Part shown: one piece after another, positions 32,398 through 38,568 of the stretch
Position numbering within the stretch: the first letter of the stretch is position 1
How the letters are laid out: each line of letters opens with the position of its first letter
From: VMFW01 sp038058095
GTDB lineage: Bacteria; Patescibacteriota; Minisyncoccia; UBA6257; 2-01-FULL-56-20
Length of the DNA: 50,042 nt
Assembly (NCBI GenBank): GCA_038058095.1
Contig: JBBUBW010000009.1
Coordinates: forward strand, 1 to 50,042
Direction of reading: 5' to 3'
Program-made: the position numbers and the translations under genes
Notes under the pieces: generated by a model
Databases searched by the model: none
Seen by the model: the letters and a program-made list of their open reading frames with translations, nothing else
Told to the model about the DNA's origin: nothing

Positions 32398-33924
32398 CTA
32401 AACTTCCTCTCTTAGCCGGTAGCTGAAAGCTTCCGCTAAATGATTTTCCGAAACTCCTTCTTTTTCTTCCAAGTCCGCAATCGTGCGCGCCACTTTTAAT
32501 AATCGGTAATATCCTCGAGGAGAAAGCCGGGCTTTATCGAAAGTTTTCAAAAAATTCTCTGCCGCCGGCTCAAGCTGTATTAATTCTTCCGTTTGCTTTG
32601 CGCTCATCTCGGCATTGGTTTTGATTTTCAAATGGCCGAATCTTTTTTCTTGAACTTTTCGGACTGCCTGAATTCTTTTCTTTATTTCCAGACTGGTCGG
32701 TTTTAGATTTTTATTTTCTCTAAGCTCCGCGATTTTAACTCTCGGCACTTTTATTTGTAGATCAATCCGGTCAAGTAACGGCCCCGAAATTTTCTTTTGG
32801 TATCTCAACACTTCGTAAGCCGTGCACCGACATTCTTTTTCGTCATCGCCGTAAAAACCGCACGGGCAAGGGTTCATCGCCGCCACGAGCGAAAACTTCG
32901 CGGGGAAAATTAGCGTGCCCTTCGCGCGAGCGACGTGTACCACTCCCGATTCAAGCGGCTGTCTCAAAGATTCCAAAATATTTTTCTGGAACTCCGGCAC
33001 TTCGTCCAAAAAAAGTATTCCTCGATGAGCCAAACTAATTTCCCCCGGCTTAGGGTAACTGCCTCCGCCTACAACCGCGATAAGCGACGCCGTCTGGTGT
33101 GGCGTCCTGAAAGGCCTAATAGACATCAGCCCTCCCGGGTTAAGCCCCGCCGAGCTGTAAATTTTAGTTACCTCGATTGCTTCTTGAAGCGATAAGTCCG
33201 GCAAAATACCCACCATCGCTTGCGATAGCAAACTTTTTCCCACTCCCGGCGGACCGATCATCAGTAGGTTATGCCCGCCAGCCGCCGCGATTATCATCGC
33301 GCGCTTGGCATTTTCCTGTCCTTTAATTTCCGAAAAATCCGGCACCTCACTTGCCGGGGTTTTCATTGGATTAAAAACCGCCGGGCTAATTTCTTTTCTC
33401 TCTTCCAAAAAATCAATCGCTTCCTGTAGATTTTCTAGCGGAATCACTTTCAAATCTTTAACCACTGCCGCCTCGTTCGCATTCTCTTTTGGAAGCAGAA
33501 CATACTGAAAATTTTTATCTTTAGCCAACTGGGCAATATTGAGCGCTCCCGAAATCGGCCGTAGTCTTCCATCCAAAGCCAACTCTCCTAAAAGAATTTT
33601 ATCGCTTGCATCAAATTGTTTTATCTGCCCCGTCGAAAGCAAATATCCAAGCGCGATTGCCAAGTCGTACTGCGACCCGGCTTTTTTAACATCGGCGGGC
33701 GCCAAGTTAATAGTGATTTTCCTGTTTTCACGGTTCGGCGGTTTCACTCCCGCGTTTTTAAGCGCTGAGTTTACCCGCTCCTTAGCTTCGTTCAAAGCCT
33801 TATCCGCCAGCCCTACTATATTAAACGCATGAAGGCCGACGTTTAAGTCAACCTCCACTTCAATTAACTGCGCGTTGATCCCTTCCAGTTCCGCTGAGTA
33901 AACTTTTGATAAGTTCTTAATCAT
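32398..33924 (-). CDS. ComM/YifB-family Mg-chelatase-like AAA+ ATPase
   Basis: 508 residues from the ATG at M-I-K-N-L-S-K-V-Y. A GTG 15 bp upstream lies in an AACCTAACACC-type repeat and is rejected. The N-terminal Lon-protease-like domain (D-L-N-V-G-L-H-A-F-N-I-V-G-L) leads to the AAA+ core with Walker A G-P-P-G-V-G-K-S, Walker B I-L-F-L-D-E-V and a Cys cluster C-P-C-G-F-Y-G-D-D-E-K-E-C-R-C. ComM is a branch-migration helicase that supports integration of DNA taken up by transformation. Full length for the family. Confidence 0.93.
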   Translation of the reverse strand: MIKNLSKVYSAELEGINAQLIEVEVDLNVGLHAFNIVGLADKALNEAKERVNSALKNAGVKPPNRENRKITINLAPADVKKAGSQYDLAIALGYLLSTGQIKQFDASDKILLGELALDGRLRPISGALNIAQLAKDKNFQYVLLPKENANEAAVVKDLKVIPLENLQEAIDFLEERKEISPAVFNPMKTPASEVPDFSEIKGQENAKRAMIIAAAGGHNLLMIGPPGVGKSLLSQAMVGILPDLSLQEAIEVTKIYSSAGLNPGGLMSIRPFRTPHQTASLIAVVGGGSYPKPGEISLAHRGILFLDEVPEFQKNILESLRQPLESGVVHVARAKGTLIFPAKFSLVAAMNPCPCGFYGDDEKECRCTAYEVLRYQKKISGPLLDRIDLQIKVPRVKIAELRENKNLKPTSLEIKKRIQAVRKVQEKRFGHLKIKTNAEMSAKQTEELIQLEPAAENFLKTFDKARLSPRGYYRLLKVARTIADLEEKEGVSENHLAEAFSYRLREEV

Positions 33925-33957
33925 TCTACAACCTAACACCTACAACCTTTAACCTAA
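33925..33957. repeat. ACAACCTAACACCTACAACC-type short repeat
   Basis: It fills the gap between comM and the upstream DksA/TraR-like gene and overlaps the last codons of the latter. Same unit as at 29454 and 44529. Confidence 0.6.
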
Positions 33958-34281
33958 TTTCTTACACTTCGCGCACAATTCCGACTCCGGCACAATCTCT
34001 AAAACCTCTTTCGAAATTTCTCCTCCGCATTTCACGCATTTACCGTAGGTGCCGTTTTGTATCCTCAAGAGCGCTCCCTCAATCTCTTCCCTCCTCGTTC
34101 TAAACGCGTGGCTTATGCCCAGTTGGTTGCCCATCTCCTCCGCCTCGTCCGATTCTTCATCTCCGCCGTCAATATCACCTCCCATATCCACCAGCTTCTC
34201 ATGCTCCTCAATCTCCTTATCGAGCTTCGCCTTTTCCGCCTCCAGTATTTCTTTATATTTTTTAATCTCGTCTTTAGTCAT
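33949..34281 (-). CDS. DksA/TraR-family zinc-finger protein
   Basis: 110 residues. A coiled-coil N-terminal half (E-I-K-K-Y-K-E-I-L-E-A-E-K-A-K-L) is followed by C-V-K-C-G-G and C-A-K-C-K-K, the four-Cys zinc finger of DksA/TraR proteins. Acidic D/E residues lie near the middle of the coiled coil (D-G-G-D-E-E-S-D). These proteins enter the RNA polymerase secondary channel and modulate initiation. A role like that is plausible but not shown. It shares the minus-strand run with comM. Confidence 0.9.
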   Translation of the reverse strand: MTKDEIKKYKEILEAEKAKLDKEIEEHEKLVDMGGDIDGGDEESDEAEEMGNQLGISHAFRTRREEIEGALLRIQNGTYGKCVKCGGEISKEVLEIVPESELCAKCKKLG

Positions 34282-34300
34282 TTTATTTTAGTTTCAATGT

Positions 34301-34412
34301 CTCGTCGGCTTGCCGAGAGGTTACAAAGCAGGAAGCTAAAATAACCCTGAGCAAGTCCACGAGCCGAAGGGTTTCCTTCGGCCATATCCCGCCCACCTGT
34401 GGTGGAGTTTTT
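34301..34412 (+). ncRNA. Candidate structured RNA with intrinsic terminator
   Basis: Consecutive hairpins can form in a 112-nt stretch: CTCG..CGGC/GCCG..GAG (34301-34319), GGTTA/TAACC enclosing AGC/AGCT (34319-34347), GCCGAAGG-GTTT-CCTTCGGC (34363-34382), and CCACC-TGT-GGTGG (34393-34405) followed by a T-run (34408-34412), like an intrinsic terminator. It matches no RNA family that I recognise. Alternatively it may be the leader of the divergent DksA-like gene. Confidence 0.35.
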
Positions 34413-34451
34413 GATTTCCCTCAATCTTATCACATCAATTTAAAAAGCCAA

Positions 34452-34539
34452 CCCCGGTACTAATTGTGAAATATCTGCGATTCTTGAAGTCGTAGCCATC
34501 TTTTTAAAACAAAACATCTTTTCACAATTAGTTCCGGGG
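34452..34539. repeat. Hairpin repeat, clearest copy of the CCCCGGTACTAATT family
   Basis: CCCCGGTACTAATTGTGAAA (34452-34471) pairs with 34520-34539 with a single mismatch. The interior carries the same 43-nt block as 28610-28652. It lies between the DksA-like gene and the DGR, and no gene is seen in the rest of 34413-34622. Confidence 0.65.
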
Positions 34540-34622
34540 CTAACCCAGCACTCCAACTTCGGTTAATCCACAAAGGCGCATATTTTAATTTCAATCTTCT
34601 CTGAGGCCGCTAAAACCAGGTA

Positions 34623-34651
34623 TTGACATATAACTCTTTATTTGGTAAAAT
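34623..34651 (+). promoter_or_regulatory. Promoter of DGR target gene 1
   Basis: TTGACA (34623-34628), 17-bp spacer, TAAAAT (34646-34651). Near-consensus, with the same boxes and spacing as the promoter of target gene 2. Confidence 0.82.
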
Positions 34652-34656
34652 ACAAA

Positions 34657-34798
34657 CGTTCTTTGATAATAAAATATTCTAGGTTCTAACTTATGAAACG
34701 AGTATTTAGTGGGTTTTTAGAGTCCATTAAATACTCGTTTCATGAAGAGCGAGCTGCGTCGCGCCAGTTGCGCGATATATTTCAAATACCACAGGAGG
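34657..34798 (+). promoter_or_regulatory. Structured 5' leader of DGR target 1
   Basis: The leader starts with CGTTCTTTGATAA (34657-34669), a boxA-like sequence. A 20-bp hairpin follows: ATGAAACGAGTATTTAGTGG (34693-34712) with 34724-34743, with one G-U pair and an 11-nt loop. Next is a small hairpin TCGCGC/GCGCGA (34759-34775), then the conserved GATATATTTCAAAT and the Shine-Dalgarno AGGAGG (34793-34798). Leader 2 has the same layout with compensatory differences. Confidence 0.75.
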
Positions 34799-34804
34799 TA
34801 TGCG

Positions 34805-35575
34805 ATGGAACCCATCGTGAGCCGTACCCTGTCAGTGCACAACGAGCACGAATTTCTTTTAAAGCTCGAAGCCGCAGGTCTCAACCAAGCACTTTCCCAG
34901 AGAGTCGTTGACTCAAAGGAGAATGATCTCGGCAAGAAAATAGTGAGACTCATCGAGAACGGCGGTTTCGAACCGACGACGAGCCAAAAACGCGCCCGCG
35001 AGATCATGGGGCGCAACATGTTCGGCGTCGAAGAAGCAATCCGGCATTTCGGCGTGAATCCCACGAGGCAACAGGCCGCCGCTCTTTCGGAAATCCCATT
35101 TTCCGAGGCAACCCTCGAGCAGTGCAAGAACACGCACGTTCTCGTTGCGGTCTTCCCCCTCTCGATCCTCGAGATTCGCGGTAAGGTTCCCAGTGACCAG
35201 CATCTGTTTTATGTTCAAGACTGGTACAACAAGGAATCCTTCGCCAAAGACAAAGGGGAACTGGAGTGGCAGCTCATTTGCAAAACTCCCGTCGACAACT
35301 CGACGTCGAGGACGTGGGACGAGCAACAGGCTTTGCTCTCCGACAAAGATCAGACGCCCAAAGCTCGTGTGATGGTCTACGCGATCATCTGCCATTTCCT
35401 CTCGACAGGCGAACGGCTGTTCGAGAAAATCTACGTTCGCTGTTCGGATGTGGATTCGGACGGCCGCCGGGTCCTCGTCGGTCGCTTCGCTTCCGACGGC
35501 TTGCTCGTCAACGACCTCTGGGACGGCCACCGCTACGACAACATCGGCCTCGCCTCTGCCCGGAAGTCCGAGTAG
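34805..35575 (+). CDS. DGR variable (target) protein 1
   Basis: 256 residues from the ATG with Shine-Dalgarno AGGAGG 6 nt upstream. A longer frame would start inside the leader hairpin. No signal peptide or membrane segment is seen, so it is probably cytoplasmic. Residues around 105-190 form a conserved CPR target-protein module (L-V-A-V-F-P-L-S-I-L-E-I-R-G, W-Q-L-I-C-K-T-P-V). The last 42 residues come from VR1 and end G-L-A-S-A-R-K-S-E. This part should form the ligand-binding face of a C-type-lectin-like fold. Visibly richer in GC than neighbouring genes. Confidence 0.85.
   Translation: MEPIVSRTLSVHNEHEFLLKLEAAGLNQALSQRVVDSKENDLGKKIVRLIENGGFEPTTSQKRAREIMGRNMFGVEEAIRHFGVNPTRQQAAALSEIPFSEATLEQCKNTHVLVAVFPLSILEIRGKVPSDQHLFYVQDWYNKESFAKDKGELEWQLICKTPVDNSTSRTWDEQQALLSDKDQTPKARVMVYAIICHFLSTGERLFEKIYVRCSDVDSDGRRVLVGRFASDGLLVNDLWDGHRYDNIGLASARKSE
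35449..35568 (+). repeat. Variable repeat VR1
   Basis: 120 nt aligned without gaps to the TR at 37135-37254. It differs at 20 positions, 15 of which are A in the template, while A makes up only 30 of 120 template bases. Changed codons give Arg, Leu, Asp, Gly, His and Tyr where the template encodes mostly Asn. Confidence 0.93.
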
Positions 35576-35587
35576 AACCTTGAAACT

Positions 35588-35604
35588 GGAGGATTTGATC
35601 CTCC
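35588..35604 (+). promoter_or_regulatory. VR1 downstream hairpin (IMH-associated)
   Basis: GGAGGAT-TTG-ATCCTCC, a perfect 7-bp stem 19 bp past VR1. The identical hairpin follows VR2 and is missing after the TR. DGRs use such a hairpin/cruciform beside the homing-initiation site to mark the recipient repeat. Confidence 0.8.
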
Positions 35605-35614
35605 TCATTACCTT

Positions 35615-35646
35615 GAGCCTCCGCGCGATTTTTTCGCCGGAGGCTC
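35615..35646 (+). terminator. Terminator of DGR target 1
   Basis: GAGCCTCCG pairs with CGGAGGCTC around a T-rich loop, followed by ATCTTATTTTATT. Confidence 0.7.
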
Positions 35647-35731
35647 ATCTTATTTTATTAACTCGTCAGTAAGAAACTAAAAAGAATATCAGCTAACTTA
35701 GTTATTCCCCTTTTTACAACGAGCCCTAGCA

Positions 35732-35760
35732 TTGACACAGAGCCCATTATTCTGTAAAAT
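35732..35760 (+). promoter_or_regulatory. Promoter of DGR target gene 2
   Basis: TTGACA (35732-35737), 17-bp spacer, TAAAAT (35755-35760). Independent promoter, so the two targets are separate transcripts. Confidence 0.82.
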
Positions 35761-35765
35761 ATTTC

Positions 35766-35916
35766 TGCTCTTTAATAATCAAATATTCGAGATTCTGTCT
35801 ATGGCATGAGGCGAGTGTTTAAAATGTTATAACTCATATAGTTTTTTAAGCACTCGCCTCATAAAAAGCGAGTCTGAACCGGACAGATATCCGATAAATT
35901 TCAAATCAGAAGGAGG
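35766..35916 (+). promoter_or_regulatory. Structured 5' leader of DGR target 2
   Basis: TGCTCTTTAATAA (35766-35778) matches the rRNA antitermination boxA TGCTCTTTAACA at 11 of 12 positions. A 19-bp hairpin, 35806-35824 with 35844-35862 (ATGAGGCGAGTG/CACTCGCCTCAT core), follows. Then come a short CGGA/TCCG hairpin, GATAAATTTCAAAT and Shine-Dalgarno AGGAGG (35911-35916). Three A-T pairs of leader 1 are G-C pairs here. Confidence 0.75.
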
Positions 35917-35922
35917 CACACG

Positions 35923-36735
35923 ATGCCACAAAGCATCGCACACCCCAAACCGACTGCCGTGCTTGACGGGACGGCAAAGTTTTTCCGCGTGATGGCGAAC
36001 GCCGGTGTTCCCTTTTCGGCGTTTACTCCACCAATGCAGAGCGTAGCGAAAAGAGCCAACCTCGCGGAGTTCCTCAAGCTCGGTTGTCCCAAAGTCGACG
36101 GCAATGGCGTTATCAACACAACGCCATCGGAACACGACCTTGCGCGCCTCATTTTAGCCAGCGATTTCATCACGCCGGAAGAAGTGGCGCAAACTCGCGG
36201 ACTCACCTATGCGGATGAGCAACTCGAAGCGTTGCAAACAAGCCTGCCGCCACTCGAAGTGATCACTTGGTGTCGCGGGAACGGTTACTTACTGCTTCCC
36301 AATCCACCCGAGGCAATGTCGCTTCTCGGAGTCCGAGATCTCAACCGAGCCCTCTTTTCTTCAAAGGAAGGCGGGTGGTATGCTGACCAAGCTTTCGCGG
36401 CGAAGGAAACGACTGAGGCCGCAACTTGGCTTATGATCCGCAAGGGCATCGTGCCGAACTCCACGGATAAGAAATGGAAGGAACAAATTCCACTCATCTC
36501 TGACGTTGAACGGGTACCGAATGCCGCCGAGTTCTCCTGGGCGCTCACGATCTACAAAGAAGTCCGGGGCGTCTACCTTATGGGTGGAATCTACGCCCGC
36601 ACTTCAAGTGTGGATTCGGACGGCCTCCGGGTCCGCGTCGGCCACTTCGATTCCGACGGCTTGGACGTCCACAGCTACTGGGACGACCATCGCTATGACG
36701 GCTTCGGTCTCGCCTCCGCTCGGAAGTCCGAGTAG
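35923..36735 (+). CDS. DGR variable (target) protein 2
   Basis: 270 residues, with Shine-Dalgarno AGGAGG 6 nt before the ATG. The N-terminal two thirds differ from target 1 apart from scattered shared motifs (V-P-N-S-T-x-x-x-W-x-E-Q followed by a Y-A-R-T-S-S lead-in), so the two proteins share the module before the VR but little else. No signal peptide. The VR2-coded end gives H-S-Y, H-R-Y and G-F-G in place of template Asn residues and ends G-L-A-S-A-R-K-S-E. Probably a cytoplasmic binding protein with a diversifiable face. Confidence 0.85.
   Translation: MPQSIAHPKPTAVLDGTAKFFRVMANAGVPFSAFTPPMQSVAKRANLAEFLKLGCPKVDGNGVINTTPSEHDLARLILASDFITPEEVAQTRGLTYADEQLEALQTSLPPLEVITWCRGNGYLLLPNPPEAMSLLGVRDLNRALFSSKEGGWYADQAFAAKETTEAATWLMIRKGIVPNSTDKKWKEQIPLISDVERVPNAAEFSWALTIYKEVRGVYLMGGIYARTSSVDSDGLRVRVGHFDSDGLDVHSYWDDHRYDGFGLASARKSE
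36609..36728 (+). repeat. Variable repeat VR2
   Basis: 120 nt aligned to the TR without gaps. It has 23 differences, of which 14 are at template A and 9 are elsewhere. Four of the non-A differences are the same as in VR1. Confidence 0.92.
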
Positions 36736-36748
36736 AACCTTGAAACCT

Positions 36749-36765
36749 GGAGGATTTGATCCTCC
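36749..36765 (+). promoter_or_regulatory. VR2 downstream hairpin (IMH-associated)
   Basis: Identical to the VR1 hairpin (GGAGGAT-TTG-ATCCTCC), 20 bp after VR2. Confidence 0.8.
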
Positions 36766-36775
36766 TCATTACCTT

Positions 36776-36820
36776 GAGCCTCCGGCGCGAATTTTTTTCG
36801 CACACGCCGGGGGCTCTTTC
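36776..36820 (+). terminator. Terminator of DGR target 2
   Basis: GAGCCTCCGGCG pairs with CGCCGGGGGCTC, followed by TTTCTTTTT. It is a longer version of the terminator after target 1. Confidence 0.8.
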
Positions 36821-37134
36821 TTTTTATAAACCTTGTGATATGCTTTTTTTATCTTGCTAATGCAGGCGCGGTTACGGCTTCGCCTCGCGAGATATCTCAC
36901 CTTTGCCTGCCCGCCGAAGTTATCGGCGCAGGCGGGAGATGTCGCCAGAGCGCCACCGTTTACGGATTGCGGCAGAGCGCGATGAAGGATAGAGATGGAC
37001 TTCTTGCTCGCTTCTAGTGGAGATGTCCCGCCAAATCGGGACTGCTCTCGAATAAAATTCAGGAACGAAAGGCAATAGGCTCCTTTTGAGCGGTAACCCT
37101 TAAGTTTCGGTGCCATGGGCGGTAGCGGGCAATA
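36821..37134 (+). other. TR upstream region, structured, probable TR-RNA leader
   Basis: No protein gene is supported. It has a weak promoter-like pair (TTGTGA 36833, GCTAAT 36855, 16-bp spacer) and an interrupted palindrome GCCTGC...GCAGGC with inner GCCGA/TCGGC (36905-36932). A short ATGGGCGGTAG just before the TR resembles the ATGGGTGGAAT before VR2, so the TR may descend from a target-gene copy. Confidence 0.4.
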
Positions 37135-37254
37135 TGTGGATTCGGACGGCAACCATGTCTACGTTGGCAACTTCGATTCTGACGGCTTGAACGTCAACAA
37201 CAACTGGGACGACAACCGCAACGACAACATCGGCCTCGCCTCTGCCCGGAAGTC
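37135..37254 (+). repeat. DGR template repeat (TR)
   Basis: 120 nt. Translated in the VR frame, it has nine AAC (Asn) codons, the usual TR design, since AAC can mutate at two adenines to many residues without reaching a stop. A is 30 of 120 bases. The matching segment ends in AAGTC, and beyond it the TR lacks the GGAGGAT hairpin present at both VRs. The avd stop codon begins 6 bp later on the opposite strand. Confidence 0.93.
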
Positions 37255-37260
37255 ACCCCT

Positions 37261-37650
37261 CTATTCGTTTTTGAATGCCCCGCCAAGCGGGGCATTCTCT
37301 CGTCGGTCTTTCGAGGATTTTATCCAGCCACCCAACATCCGGCCGATCTCATCCACCGGTTCTTCGAGTGAAACGTATTTCTTGTTGTCGATTACCCTGA
37401 CCTCTTTCATTAACCGGAGAAATACTCGCAAAAAGTTTAGCTTGAGACTGACTTTTTCAAGGATCGGCACTTTCTCTGATTTGTAAGTTTGACTCGCAAG
37501 GAGGATGCCTTCAAGGATGTCGAGAATAATATTCTCGCATCGTTGCCAGATGCTGTGGCGATCCTGTTTAGTAATACCATCCCGATAACCATAAAAAGTT
37601 TTATATAAATCATAGGTTTTTTTGAAGATCGGGATATCGAAGTCGTCCAT
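37261..37650 (-). CDS. avd: Avd-like DGR accessory four-helix protein, antisense to the TR transcript
   Basis: 129 residues. D-I-P-I-F-K-K-T-Y-D-L-Y-K, W-Q-R-C-E-N-I-I-L-D-I-L-E-G and L-K-L-N-F-L-R-V-F-L-R-L are shared with the four-helix proteins that accompany DGR reverse transcriptases. Avd forms a pentameric basic barrel that binds RT and TR RNA. In known DGRs avd normally lies in the same direction as RT. Here it is reversed, its stop 6 bp after the TR and its start 18 bp before the RT ATG. A 25-bp perfect hairpin lies inside its last codons. Confidence 0.82.
   Translation of the reverse strand: MDDFDIPIFKKTYDLYKTFYGYRDGITKQDRHSIWQRCENIILDILEGILLASQTYKSEKVPILEKVSLKLNFLRVFLRLMKEVRVIDNKKYVSLEEPVDEIGRMLGGWIKSSKDRRENAPLGGAFKNE
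37273..37297. other. Perfect hairpin at the 3' side of the TR, inside avd
   Basis: GAATGCCCCGC (37273-37283), loop CAA, GCGGGGCATTC (37287-37297). It lies 18 bp past the TR end at the same distance as the VR hairpins but with unrelated sequence. It could stabilise the TR RNA 3' region. Confidence 0.65.
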
Positions 37651-37668
37651 TTGTTTTATTATTTATTA

Positions 37669-38568
37669 ATGAAAATTTATAATAATTTATTTGAACAGAT
37701 TACCTCTTTGGAGAATCTTTTTTCTGCGTGGGACGCTTTCAAGTCCGACAAACGGAAAAAACCGGACGTAATGCGGTTTGAATGGCAACTTGAGGAAAAT
37801 ATTTTCAGGTTGCACCGGGAACTCAAAAGTGCCACGTACAGGCATGGCCCGTACTCCGGTTTTTATGTAACCGATCCCAAACAACGCCATATCCATAAAG
37901 CTTTGGTGCGAGATCGGGTTTTGCATCACGCGGTTTTTTCGGTGATCAACCCCATTTTTGAGGAGATGTTTATCCCAACGTCGTTTTCGTGCCGAGTGGG
38001 GTATGGCACTCATCGCGGCGTTGAAGCCCTTGCTGGCATGATGCGCCAAGTGAGTAAAAACAACACGCGGACGTGCCACGTATTGAAGTGCGATGTGAGA
38101 AAGTTTTTTGACAGCGTGGACCACCGGATACTCCTCGGTATTCTTACGAAACGTATTAAAGATGAAAAAGTGATGTGGCTCCTGCGATCTATTGTTGAAA
38201 GCTATTCGAGTGAAATAGGGAGTGGAAAAGGGATTCCGATAGGGAATTTGACCTCCCAGCTTTTTGCCAATATCTACATGAATGAGTTCGATAGGTATAT
38301 GAAACATATGGTGAAGGCAAAACACTATCTGCGATACACCGATGACTTTGCGATTGTTTCTGAAAACCGAACTTATTTAGAGGAACTACTGCCTAAGATC
38401 AAAGAATTTCTTTCAAACAACCTGGCAATCAATCTACACCCCAATAAAATCATACTTTCGACCTTCTGTCAAGGCGTAGATTTTCTTGGTTACGTTTCTT
38501 TTCCTCAATACCGACTCCTCCGTACAAAAACAAGGTGGAGAATTTTTTCGAGACTGCGAAAAAACTAA
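37669..38568 (+). CDS. DGR reverse transcriptase (C-terminally truncated by frameshift)
   Basis: 299 residues from the ATG. Motifs: C-D-V-R-K-F-F-D-S-V-D-H (first catalytic Asp142), I-P-I-G-N-L-T-S-Q-L-F-A-N-I-Y (191-197, the IGxxxSQ form specific to DGR RTs), and Y-T-D-D at 223-226 with both Asps. V-D-F-L-G-Y-V and R-L-L-R-T-K-T-R begin the thumb. The frame stops at TAA directly after A-AAA-AAC (38559-38565). The rest of the thumb is in the -1 frame to 38699. No Shine-Dalgarno is evident, and the upstream divergent avd leaves 18 bp for both starts. Confidence 0.9.
   Translation: MKIYNNLFEQITSLENLFSAWDAFKSDKRKKPDVMRFEWQLEENIFRLHRELKSATYRHGPYSGFYVTDPKQRHIHKALVRDRVLHHAVFSVINPIFEEMFIPTSFSCRVGYGTHRGVEALAGMMRQVSKNNTRTCHVLKCDVRKFFDSVDHRILLGILTKRIKDEKVMWLLRSIVESYSSEIGSGKGIPIGNLTSQLFANIYMNEFDRYMKHMVKAKHYLRYTDDFAIVSENRTYLEELLPKIKEFLSNNLAINLHPNKIILSTFCQGVDFLGYVSFPQYRLLRTKTRWRIFSRLRKN

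Noticed and set aside
33925..33939. GTG start five codons upstream of comM
   Set aside because: It is part of the AACCTAACACC-type repeat, and the ATG at 33924 gives the conserved M-I-K-N-L-S-K-V-Y start.
34742..34804. Earlier in-frame ATG for DGR target 1
   Set aside because: It lies in the 3' arm of the leader hairpin, while the ATG at 34805 has AGGAGG at ideal spacing, exactly as target 2 does.
36769..37152. A 127-codon minus-strand frame across the region before the TR
   Set aside because: It spans the target-2 terminator, has odd composition (many Arg, Lys, Cys) and no motif. Treated as chance.
37115..37486. A 123-codon plus-strand frame that includes the TR
   Set aside because: It has no Shine-Dalgarno, and beyond the TR it runs antisense through avd with no recognisable protein features. 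The TR is better explained as template RNA.
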